Assembly: GCA_030433395.1 (NCBI GenBank)
Contig: JAUILX010000071.1
Location: forward strand, 1-5,910
DNA: 5,910 nucleotides
Direction: 5' to 3'
Source: Chlamydiia bacterium
Lineage (GTDB): Bacteria > Chlamydiota > Chlamydiia > Chlamydiales > JACKPQ01
Within the stretch, counting starts at the first letter, position 1; the number at the start of each line of letters is the position of its first letter. Made by a program: the position numbers and the translations under genes. A model generated the notes under the pieces. That model had not been told where the DNA came from. It ran no database searches and saw only the letters and a program-made list of their open reading frames with translations. This document shows positions 1-5,910 of the stretch, in pieces.

Positions 1-347
1 AGGGTGTAACGTTTAACGGCACTGTGATGGGGCTGGCTGCGGGTACTGGGGCAGTTTTTTCTGTTCTTCCTCCACAAAATGCAACGGGTAATTGGATTAA
101 AATTGTGCAACGCTTGCCTGTACGTGTAAAATTTGAACCTGAAGAGCTCAGGCGCTTTCCTTTGCGGCTTGGGCTGTCGATGAAGGTGACAGTTGATACA
201 AAAGATGAAAAAGGGATCGTGATTCCAGATCCAGAGCCTACTTTAAAACCTCTTTACGCAACAGATGTCTATGCAAGCCAAGAAGGGGGAGCTTTAGAGC
301 TAATCAATATGGTGATGCAGGAAAATATGCCCAATGGCTGCCGTTAA
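1..347 (+). CDS. emrA: EmrA/HlyD-family membrane-fusion protein, C-terminal part (5' end outside window)
   Basis: This is the periplasmic adaptor of a tripartite multidrug exporter. Anchored in the inner membrane, it would link the MFS pump to a TolC-type outer-membrane channel. The frame is open from base 3 to the left edge, so the GTG at 24 is internal and the gene is truncated by the window; about 114 residues are visible. The stretch GAVFSVLPPQNATGNWIKIV, then QRLPVRVKFEP and, after a short gap, PLRLGLSMKVTVDT, closely matches the conserved C-terminal beta-barrel and membrane-proximal part of EmrA as I remember it. The signal anchor, coiled-coil hairpin and lipoyl halves lie upstream and are not visible. 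The stop codon (345-347) lies inside the next gene, a 14-nt overlap that indicates one operon and translational coupling. Family assignment is strong; the exported substrate cannot be deduced. Confidence 0.9.
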   Translation, partial: GVTFNGTVMGLAAGTGAVFSVLPPQNATGNWIKIVQRLPVRVKFEPEELRRFPLRLGLSMKVTVDTKDEKGIVIPDPEPTLKPLYATDVYASQEGGALELINMVMQENMPNGCR

Positions 348-1869
348 ACCTCTTCAAGGCTTAGCCCTTGTTTTAATAACGCTCTCTCTTTCTTTGGGGA
401 CATTCATGATGGCCCTGGATTATTCAATTGCAAACGTCTCTGTTCCTTATATAGCTGGTGATTTGGGCGTTTCGAATACCGATGGGACTTGGGTGATCAC
501 CTGCTTTGCTGCAGGTAATGCCATTGGCCTGCCAATGACGGGCTTTTTAAGTGACCGGTTAGGGGCAGTTAAAACGTTTGTGATTGCGTGTGTTTTATTC
601 ACGTTTTTTTCATGGACTTGTGGAGCTGCATTGAATTTTCCTATGCTCTTGATGTCTCGTTTTTGCCAAGGGTTTGTTGCTGGGCCAATGATTCCGCTTT
701 CACAAAGTTTACTCATGGTCTTTTATCCAGAAGCAAAACGAAAATATGCCTTAGCCATCTGGGCGGCAGTTGTGGTTGTTGGTCCTGTGCTTGGTCCTAT
801 TTTAGGTGGTTATCTGACTTTTAATTATGTTTGGCGCTGGATTTTCTATATCAATATTCCGTTTGGGATCATTGCCAGTGTGCTGACTTGGAAGCTTGTT
901 AAGGATCGCGATACAATGCCGCTTGATCGTAAAATAGACTTTATCGGACTAGCTCTTTTAGCAGTTGGTGTTACGTGCTTGCAGGTTTTAGTGGATTTTG
1001 GTCAGCAGTACGATTGGTTTCGCTCAGATTTAATCCGCACCCTTGCAATTGGGAGTTTTATAGGATTTATTTTCTTTGCTCTTTGGGCCATTACTGGAAG
1101 AGATCCGTTAATCGATTTTAAGCTTTTTAAAAACCGCAATTTTGCACTCGGCACCTTTGTAACAGCGACATCTTTTGCGGTGATCTTTGGTAACATGGTT
1201 GTTTTTCCTCTATTTTTAGAAGAGACGATGAACTACACTGCGCAAGTTGCAGGCCTTGCTGTTTCAACAATGGGTATCTTGCCGCTTGTGCTACTTCCCC
1301 TTGTTGCAAAAATGATGGAAAAAGTGCGTCTTAAATTTGTTGTGATGATTTGCTTTTTGCTCTTTTGGGCTGTTTATCTTTTTTATAGTTTTATCACAAC
1401 GCAGATTAGCTTTTCATACGCTGCCATTTCCCGTTTGATGGTGGGTTTGCCTGTTGCCATTTACATGGCGCCGCTTACAGCGATCACGCTTGCACATGTC
1501 TCGCCAAATCAACTCACAGCTGCATCAGGGGTTTTTCATTTCTTTCGCATATTTTGCGGGGGCTTGGGAACTTCGCTTTTTGTTACGCTTTGGGAAAGGC
1601 GAACAGTGTTTCATCGCTTTAACCTAATAGAAACGCTCACACCATTTAATCCTCTTGCAGACTCGGCTCTTAAAGAGCTACATCACGCTGGATTGGAGGG
1701 AAAGGCTGGTCTTGAAACGCTTAATGTGATGGCAGGTCAGCAGGCTGCAGTGCTTGCTGCTAATGATGTTTTCTGGACCTCAGCCTGGCTCTTTTTGCCC
1801 CTGATTTTCTTTGCCTTTTGGTTCCAAAAACGCAAGACAACTGATGTTGCCTTAAGCACTGCACATTAA
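334..1869 (+). CDS. emrB: EmrB-type MFS drug:H+ antiporter (DHA2 family, 14 TM)
   Basis: This is an inner-membrane proton-driven exporter, the pump partner of the EmrA-like protein just upstream. At 511 aa it is almost the same length as E. coli EmrB (512 aa). DHA2 signatures are visible in order: LDYSIANVSVP at about residues 28-38 (motif D1), GFLSDRLGAVK at 70-80 (motif A), RFCQGFVAGPMIP at 109-121 (motif B) and GPVLGPILGGY at 150-160 (the antiporter motif C), followed by WRWIFYINIPFG. The start PLQGLALVLITLSL and the later FNPLADSA region after the helix-rich C half also follow EmrB. I chose ATG 334 because it gives the normal EmrB N-terminus and has an AGGA at 319-322. The TAA ends at 1869. 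No emrR-type regulator or tolC gene is visible. Substrates are unknown: EmrB exports hydrophobic uncouplers and some antibiotics, but related pumps handle other compounds. Confidence 0.93.
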   Translation: MAAVKPLQGLALVLITLSLSLGTFMMALDYSIANVSVPYIAGDLGVSNTDGTWVITCFAAGNAIGLPMTGFLSDRLGAVKTFVIACVLFTFFSWTCGAALNFPMLLMSRFCQGFVAGPMIPLSQSLLMVFYPEAKRKYALAIWAAVVVVGPVLGPILGGYLTFNYVWRWIFYINIPFGIIASVLTWKLVKDRDTMPLDRKIDFIGLALLAVGVTCLQVLVDFGQQYDWFRSDLIRTLAIGSFIGFIFFALWAITGRDPLIDFKLFKNRNFALGTFVTATSFAVIFGNMVVFPLFLEETMNYTAQVAGLAVSTMGILPLVLLPLVAKMMEKVRLKFVVMICFLLFWAVYLFYSFITTQISFSYAAISRLMVGLPVAIYMAPLTAITLAHVSPNQLTAASGVFHFFRIFCGGLGTSLFVTLWERRTVFHRFNLIETLTPFNPLADSALKELHHAGLEGKAGLETLNVMAGQQAAVLAANDVFWTSAWLFLPLIFFAFWFQKRKTTDVALSTAH

Positions 1870-2381
1870 GTAACCTGAGTTCTGGGTTTTGATTGCTTGT
1901 ATTTCAGAGCAGATCAGGTTAAGTAGGCTTGTCTTAATCCGAGGGCTGCTCTAGCAGCTAAACAGACGCGCCGCGCTCCAACCTCAAGCTTAGGAGCATA
2001 GCCTGGATTGTGATTGTCGCCCCTAATGCAGCACAGAATCAAAATCAAATAGAGGGAGTTTGCTACTAATGCTGCTTGCTTGAGTCGACTAGAAGAGTTG
2101 CTCAAACAGAACATCGTGATGAAAACGGTATCAATAGCATGCTTGATGTGTATTTGACTATTTTTTTGATAGCAGGAATAAATTTTAGTCAGTTTTATAG
2201 GAATTTGCATATAGTCAGCGACTTGTTTTGAAAAAAGACCTGAAATTCCTTAAAGAGCTGTGAGATATGGGATTAGGTTGTATTTGTTTTTACCATGCCA
2301 CAAAGCAGAACATGCTTGGTAAGATGCTATGGGGCCAAGTAGATAGCGGCTAGCTAAGTGACCTTTGGGGTGCATCACTAT
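1870..2381. other. Intergenic stretch downstream of emrB, no supported gene
   Basis: I find no convincing gene here. TAACCTGA at 1871-1878 pairs with TCAGGTTA at 1914-1921, directly after the emrB stop. A short inner pairing (TCTG 1881-1884 with CAGA 1905-1908) could extend it, but it is neither GC-rich nor followed by a T-run, so it is only a weak terminator candidate. A second small palindrome, GCTGCT-CT-AGCAGC, lies at 1945-1958, and TTACCA/TGGTAA lies at 2290-2295/2317-2322. A 98-codon minus-strand frame crosses 1914-2210, but it has no visible ribosome binding site, no recognisable domain and an implausible composition. The + strand between 2220 and 2380 is broken by stops in every frame. 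Decayed insertion or repeat sequence is the likeliest content. Confidence 0.5.
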
Positions 2382-2546
2382 AACGCGAGTTGCGGATCAA
2401 CTATCTATGAAATGGTGCATATTTTTGATGAAATTTTTAGAAAAATCTGCGCAGTGGATAGCCAACGCGCTATCCTCAAACAGTTTTTCCTAGAAAGATC
2501 GCCAAAAGATGGGCCAGTTCAAGGGAGTTGATCCGCAACTCGCGTT
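2382..2546. mobile_element. 165-bp palindromic MITE-like element with ACTAT flanking repeat
   Basis: The two ends form a perfect 22-bp inverted repeat (2381-2402 against 2526-2547), beginning AACGCGAGTTGCGG on each strand. The pentamer ACTAT occurs immediately outside each end (2377-2381 and 2547-2551), as expected for a 5-bp target-site duplication. Because AA follows on both sides, the direct repeat can be read as up to 7 bp and the exact border is uncertain by two bases. The interior is also self-complementary, though imperfectly, for example TTTTTAGAAAAATCTG against the reverse complement TTTCTAGGAAAAACTG. The apex is GGATAGC/GCTATCC (2456-2462 and 2469-2475) around a 6-nt loop. The whole element could therefore fold into one long hairpin. 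It has no transposase gene, so it would be non-autonomous. I cannot assign the parental transposon family. Confidence 0.68.
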
Positions 2547-2626
2547 ACTATAAGTGGCAAAACTGAATTAAAGATGCTTTGAATGCTTTTACTAAGGCCG
2601 TCACGGCTCTTGGATGAAGCGCAATT

Positions 2627-2790
2627 TATATCGAAGAGACCTCAAAAATCGGATTTTCGGCGGCTTCAGAAGCACCGCAATTCGTCGATCTCAAGTGGCC
2701 TAATATTAAAAATATGAGGCCACTTGAGATCGGCAAATTTCGAAAGCTTTCGCGTTGCCCAAAACCGATTTTTGAGGTCTCTTCGGTATA
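2627..2790. mobile_element. 164-bp palindromic repeat element, second and unrelated to the first
   Basis: The outer arms 2627-2652 and 2765-2790 are inverted copies over 26 bp with one mismatch (T2631 opposite G2786, a wobble pair in RNA); they contain GAGACCTCAAAAATCGG. The inner arms 2686-2701 and 2717-2732 form a perfect 16-bp inverted repeat containing CTCAAGTGGCCT. After one mismatch, five more pairs close on an AAA loop at 2708-2710. The stretches between outer and inner arms pair only partly, roughly 60% by eye. The element begins and ends with TATA, which would fit insertion at a TA or TATA target, as in IS630/Tc1-mariner-derived MITEs; that family link is inference only. No coding capacity is credible. 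A role as a bidirectional transcription stop between the convergent genes is possible, but no T-tract follows the stem. Confidence 0.62.
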
Positions 2791-2904
2791 ATAGGCAAGC
2801 GTTATTAACAAAGTTTGTTGGATCTAATTGATTAATAAAATTAATTGATAAAATAATATTTAGTTTTTTAATTAACTATATCTTATATAAATAAAGATTT
2901 AATA
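2791..2904. other. AT-rich tail between the palindromic element and the minus-strand operon end
   Basis: This is a strongly AT-rich stretch (about 2810-2900) with many TTAAT/ATTAA runs, lying just downstream of the TGA of the 141-aa gene. I see no GC-rich hairpin followed by a T-run on either strand, so no classical intrinsic terminator can be called. It may still hold the 3' end of the minus-strand operon message. Confidence 0.4.
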
Positions 2905-3330
2905 TCAACCTTTTTGGTATTTAGCGCAGAAGGCGTTGACATCTTCGCATATGCGGTTCAGAAAGCCCATAATATCAAGTGAATTTTTTATTTGGTTTGT
3001 TTGCCGTTTTTGGCCTTCTGTAGTAGAGGTGATTTGCTCAAGTGTGGTGAGCGCTTCTTCTGGATCGATGTTTACAAGGGCGTTGCGAAAAACTGAGCCG
3101 AGCCAGCGAGGCGGGGCAAGAAAGTGGGCGAAAGAGGGGCAGCTATTGGGATCGCCAAAAAGAGCGGTGAGACTGGGGAGTTTGGCTTGTGTGATGAGTG
3201 TTGTGGTGATGTTTGATGAGTGAACATTTCGAATGCCTTGGTGCTGGCTGATGCGCACGGCAAAGTCATTATGCGCATCTTTTGGAACATTATCAACTGT
3301 GATCGGGCGTGGTCTATCAACTGTTGTCAT
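2905..3330 (-). CDS. Unrecognised 141-aa protein, translationally coupled to the secretin
   Basis: I do not recognise this protein. It has no signal peptide, lipobox or membrane segment, so it is probably cytoplasmic unless exported by another route. The first 30 or so residues are polar (MTTVDRPRPITVDNVPKDAH). The middle carries hydrophobic and aromatic residues (FAHFLAPPRWLGSVFRNALV). The last third (ALTTLEQITSTTEGQKRQ and onward) is predicted by eye to be helical, ending FCAKYQKG. Its ATG overlaps the secretin's TGA as ATGA, and no Shine-Dalgarno sequence precedes it, so translation probably depends on ribosomes finishing the secretin. That coupling supports a real gene with a related role, for example a small accessory factor. 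The missing signal peptide argues against a classical secretin pilotin. Lineage-specific conserved hypothetical proteins of this size are common in chlamydiae. Function is unknown. Confidence 0.78.
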   Translation of the reverse strand: MTTVDRPRPITVDNVPKDAHNDFAVRISQHQGIRNVHSSNITTTLITQAKLPSLTALFGDPNSCPSFAHFLAPPRWLGSVFRNALVNIDPEEALTTLEQITSTTEGQKRQTNQIKNSLDIMGFLNRICEDVNAFCAKYQKG

Positions 3331-4862
3331 GGCGTGTCTTGCTGCAATATTTCAAGGGCTTTGGAGATATCATGCTCTGGCGCTATGTCTGTGCAGATGG
3401 CTTGTTGCTGTTTGGTGATCCGCTTGTAGTCATCAATAGAGTTAATGATTTGTGGCCTTACGAATACGAGAATGGCTTTTTTATCCTCGTCTTTTGATTG
3501 TTTGCCAAAGGCTGCTCCAATGACGGGTAGGCCGCCGAGGCAGGGCAAGCCGCTTTTACGTTTGGTTTCGGTTGTTTTGACCATGCCAGACAAGACAAGG
3601 AAGCTTTGATCTGGTACGTGCACGTTTGTCATCATGTTGGTTTTTGAAGTGAGGATGCCACTGGCACTATCTCCACGGGCAAAGCGGTTGGGCTCGGCTT
3701 GCGAGATTTCTTCTTCGATTTCTAAGGTGATGATGTCTTGTTTACCAAGGCGAGGGCGGATTTTAAGAGAAACCCCAACGTCGCGGTATTCGATGTTTGA
3801 TGTTGTTTGATGGCTCTGGCCCATGGTTTCAATTTTGGAGCCGTGGAAAGGAATGTTTTCTCCCATGAAGATGTGCGAGGGTTTGTTATCTTGAGTGATG
3901 ATTTTTTGGTTGAGTAGGATTTTGCTTTTGTTGTCGGTTTCTAGGGCGCTGACAAGCGAACCAATCGTGAAGAAGGTTTTGCCTTTATGTAAGATGATGT
4001 CACCAATAATGCTAAGATCAAAACCTCGGCCAAAGGGTGTTTGAGAAGGGCCTGAAGGCGTGTTAGAGGCGTTAACGCCTTGAAATGATTTTGCAAAACT
4101 GCGTCCTTTGGGGTCAAGACCAAATTCGCCCCCGCCAAATCCAAGAGCATCTTTTAGCTTGCCGCCAGCTGCCCAATCAACTCCAAATTCTAGCGAACCA
4201 CGCACACCTGATTCTACAACTAGCACTTCGATAAAGACTTGGCGCAAGGGTGTATCTAAGCTATCTACGAGGGTGCATAGACGATCGACAGCTGATTGGG
4301 AGCCGGAAAAGAGAATTGAGTTGGTGGCTTTGACCCATTGCATGGTGTTGATGGTTTGCAAAAGTTCTGGTGAAGTGCCTGACTGTCCTTGAATTTGATG
4401 AGCGATTTGCTTGACAGTATCAAGGATTTCAGCGCCTTCGTGGTATTGCAGTTTGTAGACGTGGAATTTATCGGATTGTTGCGGAGGTAAATTGATTTGG
4501 ACTTTTGGTCCACCTTCAAGGAGTGGAACAAAACCTTCTTTTTCTTTTATCAAGTAGTAGCCGTTCTTTTTTTCCACTTTTTGGCCGTAGCCTTCAAGTA
4601 AGTGAAGAAGAAGATCAAGAACTTCATCGGGCTTTGTTGATTTACCTGATACAACATTTACGGGATACGCAAGTTCAGATTCTTCAAAAATAAAATTGAC
4701 TTTAGCAATGCGGCTTACAAAACGGACAAATTCTGCCATTGAGACCTCATTGAAGTTAATGATATAGCCATCATCTAACTTTTGTGGAGGCTCTTCAACA
4801 TGAATCGGGCTTGCACATAGGGCGCTTGTTAAGAACAACAAAAACAATTTCTTTTTCTTCAT
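3327..4862 (-). CDS. GspD-like secretin (type II secretion/type IV pilus superfamily), compact form
   Basis: This is an outer-membrane secretin that should oligomerise into a gated export channel. The 511-aa protein starts with a signal peptide (MKKKKLFLLFLTSALCAS). An N0/STN-like domain spans about residues 33-106 (INFNEVSMAEFVRFVSRIAK onward) and one NolW/N3-like domain about 131-203 (FHVYKLQYHEGAEILDTVKQ onward). The secretin core starts with VFIEVLVVES (209-218), continues through ILLNQKIITQDNKP and NIEYRDVGVSLKIRPRL, and carries SGLPCLGGLPVIGAAFG at about 437-453 and ILVFVRPQII just after. GspD proteins usually have three N3-like repeats and about 650-770 residues, so this one lacks two repeats. 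The N0 type argues for GspD rather than a type III secretin. No gspE, gspF or pseudopilin gene is adjacent, and the only coupled gene is the 141-aa unknown. The start is supported by GGAGA upstream. Whether it serves a type II system encoded elsewhere cannot be told. Confidence 0.9.
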   Translation of the reverse strand: MKKKKLFLLFLTSALCASPIHVEEPPQKLDDGYIINFNEVSMAEFVRFVSRIAKVNFIFEESELAYPVNVVSGKSTKPDEVLDLLLHLLEGYGQKVEKKNGYYLIKEKEGFVPLLEGGPKVQINLPPQQSDKFHVYKLQYHEGAEILDTVKQIAHQIQGQSGTSPELLQTINTMQWVKATNSILFSGSQSAVDRLCTLVDSLDTPLRQVFIEVLVVESGVRGSLEFGVDWAAGGKLKDALGFGGGEFGLDPKGRSFAKSFQGVNASNTPSGPSQTPFGRGFDLSIIGDIILHKGKTFFTIGSLVSALETDNKSKILLNQKIITQDNKPSHIFMGENIPFHGSKIETMGQSHQTTSNIEYRDVGVSLKIRPRLGKQDIITLEIEEEISQAEPNRFARGDSASGILTSKTNMMTNVHVPDQSFLVLSGMVKTTETKRKSGLPCLGGLPVIGAAFGKQSKDEDKKAILVFVRPQIINSIDDYKRITKQQQAICTDIAPEHDISKALEILQQDTP

Positions 4863-4865
4863 GAT

Positions 4866-4870
4866 TCTCC
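4866..4870 (-). promoter_or_regulatory. Ribosome binding site of the secretin gene
   Basis: On the minus strand, GGAGAATC directly precedes the ATG at 4862-4860. The GGAG core is 4 nt from the start, rather close but strong. It supports the start that yields the intact signal peptide. Confidence 0.6.
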
Positions 4871-4895
4871 GTCGGTTATCGCATCACCGCTTCCA

Positions 4896-4901
4896 ATCAT
4901 A
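4896..4901 (-). promoter_or_regulatory. Candidate -10 box for the secretin operon
   Basis: Read on the minus strand this is TATGAT, five of six matches to the sigma70 -10 consensus. It would place transcription start near 4889 and give a leader of about 27 nt. The hexamer 17 bp upstream (TAGCTT, 4919-4924) is a poor -35 match, so the call rests on the -10 and its position alone. Confidence 0.3.
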
Positions 4902-4985
4902 TTGGCGTAAGAATTAAAAAGCTAGCGGTTAATAGTAAAAAATGGCGAAAAAAGAGTAAGAATGGTGATCTTAATGCTGTAAGTT

Positions 4986-5028
4986 GTTTTTATAAAGTTA
5001 AGTAAGTCTCTGCAGTCTTTATAAAAAC
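4986..5028 (-). terminator. AT-rich hairpin just after the porin stop (weak terminator candidate)
   Basis: GTTTTTATAAAG (4986-4997) and CTTTATAAAAAC (5017-5028) are a perfect 12-bp inverted repeat around a 19-nt loop. It begins one base past the minus-strand porin stop codon. The stem has only two G-C pairs, so it is not a canonical intrinsic terminator. Its position still suggests a 3'-end structure separating the porin transcript from the secretin operon. Confidence 0.35.
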
Positions 5029-5029
5029 T

Positions 5030-5910
5030 TTACCAATAAAAGGAGATGTCTAGGGTAAGTGTGTTATCGCCGTGCCCTTTGTTGCGAGGTAGGCGGTAAT
5101 AGGGAGTGCTGCCGCCGCTGCCAAAAGCAAGTTGGCCTGTAGCGACATCGTTTTTGCTATAGAGTCTGTTATGCATGAACTCAAGTGATAGCAATGTGTT
5201 TTTGAAAATGTAAGTGGCCCATGTGAGATCGAGGCGCCAGCGGGGTAGATTGAATCCAACAGCTTCAAAAGTCTGGCTCCAACCAAGCGATATGCTGGTA
5301 GGCTTTTCGCTGATGGTAAACTGATATGAACCTTCAATATCAAAGGCTTGAGGGCGGGCGCCGCTGAAAGTGCGGCCGCTATTTGTGCTGTAGCCCATAT
5401 CTGCAACAGCAAAAGAGCGTAGGGAAGTATTATACTCACCAATAAAATGCCAGTGTTCTCCGATGTTGACGCTGATGTTTGTGTTGATACCTGGAACAAC
5501 GTGGCTTAAAATATTGGTATTGCGCGAGTTTGCAAAGGCCAGTTGCATTCCTAGTGAGTCTGCAACGTTACGCATGAATGAGACTTGCCAAAGGATTTTG
5601 GTGTTTTCAGTTTTTAAATGCGTTCCTAGGTTGACTCCAAAGTTGTTGATGTTGTTTCCAGAGTCTGCGCGGGAATTTCCTTTGAAAAAGAAAAATTGGC
5701 CGAGCAAATGATTTGTGTAAAAGCCAATTGTTGCATCATCAGCAAGTGTACGAAAGAGAATTTCAGTTAGAGGATCATTAAATCCATTATAGGAATTGTA
5801 TTGACCGAAAGGAACAAAAGATCTTCCAATGGTTGTGTACATTGGAAAGATATTAAGATCCCCAATGGTGACAAAGGCAACATCTAAAAAAAGGTTTTCA
5901 GAAGCAATTC
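5030..5910 (-). CDS. LbtU/DUF3573-like outer-membrane porin, C-terminal part (5' end outside window)
   Basis: This is an outer-membrane beta-barrel. The frame stays open past the ATG at 5842 to the right edge, adding 22 residues upstream (IASENLFLDVAFVTIGDLNIFP before MYTT), so that ATG is internal and the gene is cut by the window; 292 residues are visible. The segment TIGRSFVPFGQYNSYNGFND followed by PLTEILFRTLADDATIGF resembles the GxxYVPFG...PLTKTLaRT region of LbtU-type siderophore porins (DUF3573 family) as I remember them. The rest alternates hydrophobic and polar residues, as in beta-strands (LSLEFMHNRLYSKNDVATGQ), and the protein ends TLDISFYW, with the terminal aromatic residue of a BAM recognition signal. 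LbtU takes up legiobactin in Legionella; that function here is inference from family. The lbtA and lbtB synthesis and export genes are not in view. A barrel is very likely, the family less certain, and the substrate unknown. Confidence 0.8.
   Translation of the reverse strand, partial: IASENLFLDVAFVTIGDLNIFPMYTTIGRSFVPFGQYNSYNGFNDPLTEILFRTLADDATIGFYTNHLLGQFFFFKGNSRADSGNNINNFGVNLGTHLKTENTKILWQVSFMRNVADSLGMQLAFANSRNTNILSHVVPGINTNISVNIGEHWHFIGEYNTSLRSFAVADMGYSTNSGRTFSGARPQAFDIEGSYQFTISEKPTSISLGWSQTFEAVGFNLPRWRLDLTWATYIFKNTLLSLEFMHNRLYSKNDVATGQLAFGSGGSTPYYRLPRNKGHGDNTLTLDISFYW

Noticed and set aside
1871..1921. Intrinsic terminator for emrB
   Set aside because: The 8-bp inverted repeat TAACCTGA/TCAGGTTA has a long loop, low GC content and no following T-run, so it does not meet the standard for a terminator call.
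2336..2365. Possible tRNA-like segment in the intergenic region
   Set aside because: No cloverleaf can be built: there is no TTCGA-type T-loop and no acceptor stem pairing.
2412..2531. 39-codon + strand frame inside the first palindromic element (starts MVHIFDEIFRK)
   Set aside because: It lies wholly within the inverted-repeat structure, ends inside the right terminal repeat and has no ribosome binding site. It is most likely a by-product of the palindrome.
2377..2790. CRISPR array
   Set aside because: There are two different inverted-repeat elements, each present once, with no regularly spaced direct repeats and no cas genes.
2626..2811. 61-codon minus-strand frame across the second palindromic element
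   Set aside because: It reads through both arms of the hairpin, so its codons follow from the repeat. No start signal or domain supports it.
2936..3223. 95-codon + strand frame opposite the 141-aa gene
   Set aside because: It is antisense to a gene supported by ATGA coupling and coding length, with no ribosome binding site and no recognisable domain.
5050..5499. 149-codon minus-strand frame overlapping the porin
   Set aside because: It is a shifted frame inside the beta-barrel gene. The porin frame has the barrel pattern and terminal aromatic residue, while this frame is low-complexity Ala/Leu/Ser sequence.

Overview
The window looks like part of a moderately AT-rich chromosome from an intracellular or host-associated Gram-negative bacterium. 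The secretin's first periplasmic domain reads to me like chlamydial GspD. An EmrAB-type drug exporter and a porin resembling the LbtU/DUF3573 family, best known from Legionella and Coxiella, lie beside it. My best guess is an environmental chlamydia (Parachlamydiales) carrying genes shared with Legionellales. A Legionellales host is the main alternative. The assignment rests on remembered family resemblance, not on a search.

Layout: (1) At 1-1869 on the + strand are the 3' end of an EmrA/HlyD-type membrane-fusion protein and a complete EmrB-type 14-helix MFS pump. The two genes overlap by 14 nt and form one operon. (2) At 1870-2904 is a gene-poor stretch of about 1 kb between convergent transcription units. 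It holds two different, equally sized (164-165 bp) near-palindromic elements at 2382-2546 and 2627-2790. The first is flanked by a 5-bp direct repeat like a transposition footprint, and the second ends in TATA. The rest is unassigned sequence and an AT-rich tail. (3) At 2905-4862 on the - strand is a two-gene unit: a short GspD-like secretin (511 aa) whose TGA stop overlaps the ATG of a 141-aa protein I do not recognise. No gspE, gspF or pseudopilin gene is next to it. (4) At 4863-5029 is a spacer with a good ribosome binding site, a plausible -10 box for the secretin and an AT-rich hairpin just after the porin stop. (5) At 5030-5910 on the - strand is the C-terminal 292 residues of an outer-membrane beta-barrel resembling the LbtU siderophore porin family, cut by the window edge.

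All the recognisable proteins belong to the cell envelope: inner-membrane export with its periplasmic adaptor, an outer-membrane secretin, and an outer-membrane porin. Nothing in the sequence ties the + strand exporter to the - strand genes, because they are convergent and separated by the repeat-filled spacer. The points most worth following up are the compact secretin coupled to an unknown protein, and the two non-homologous palindromic elements of the same size side by side.
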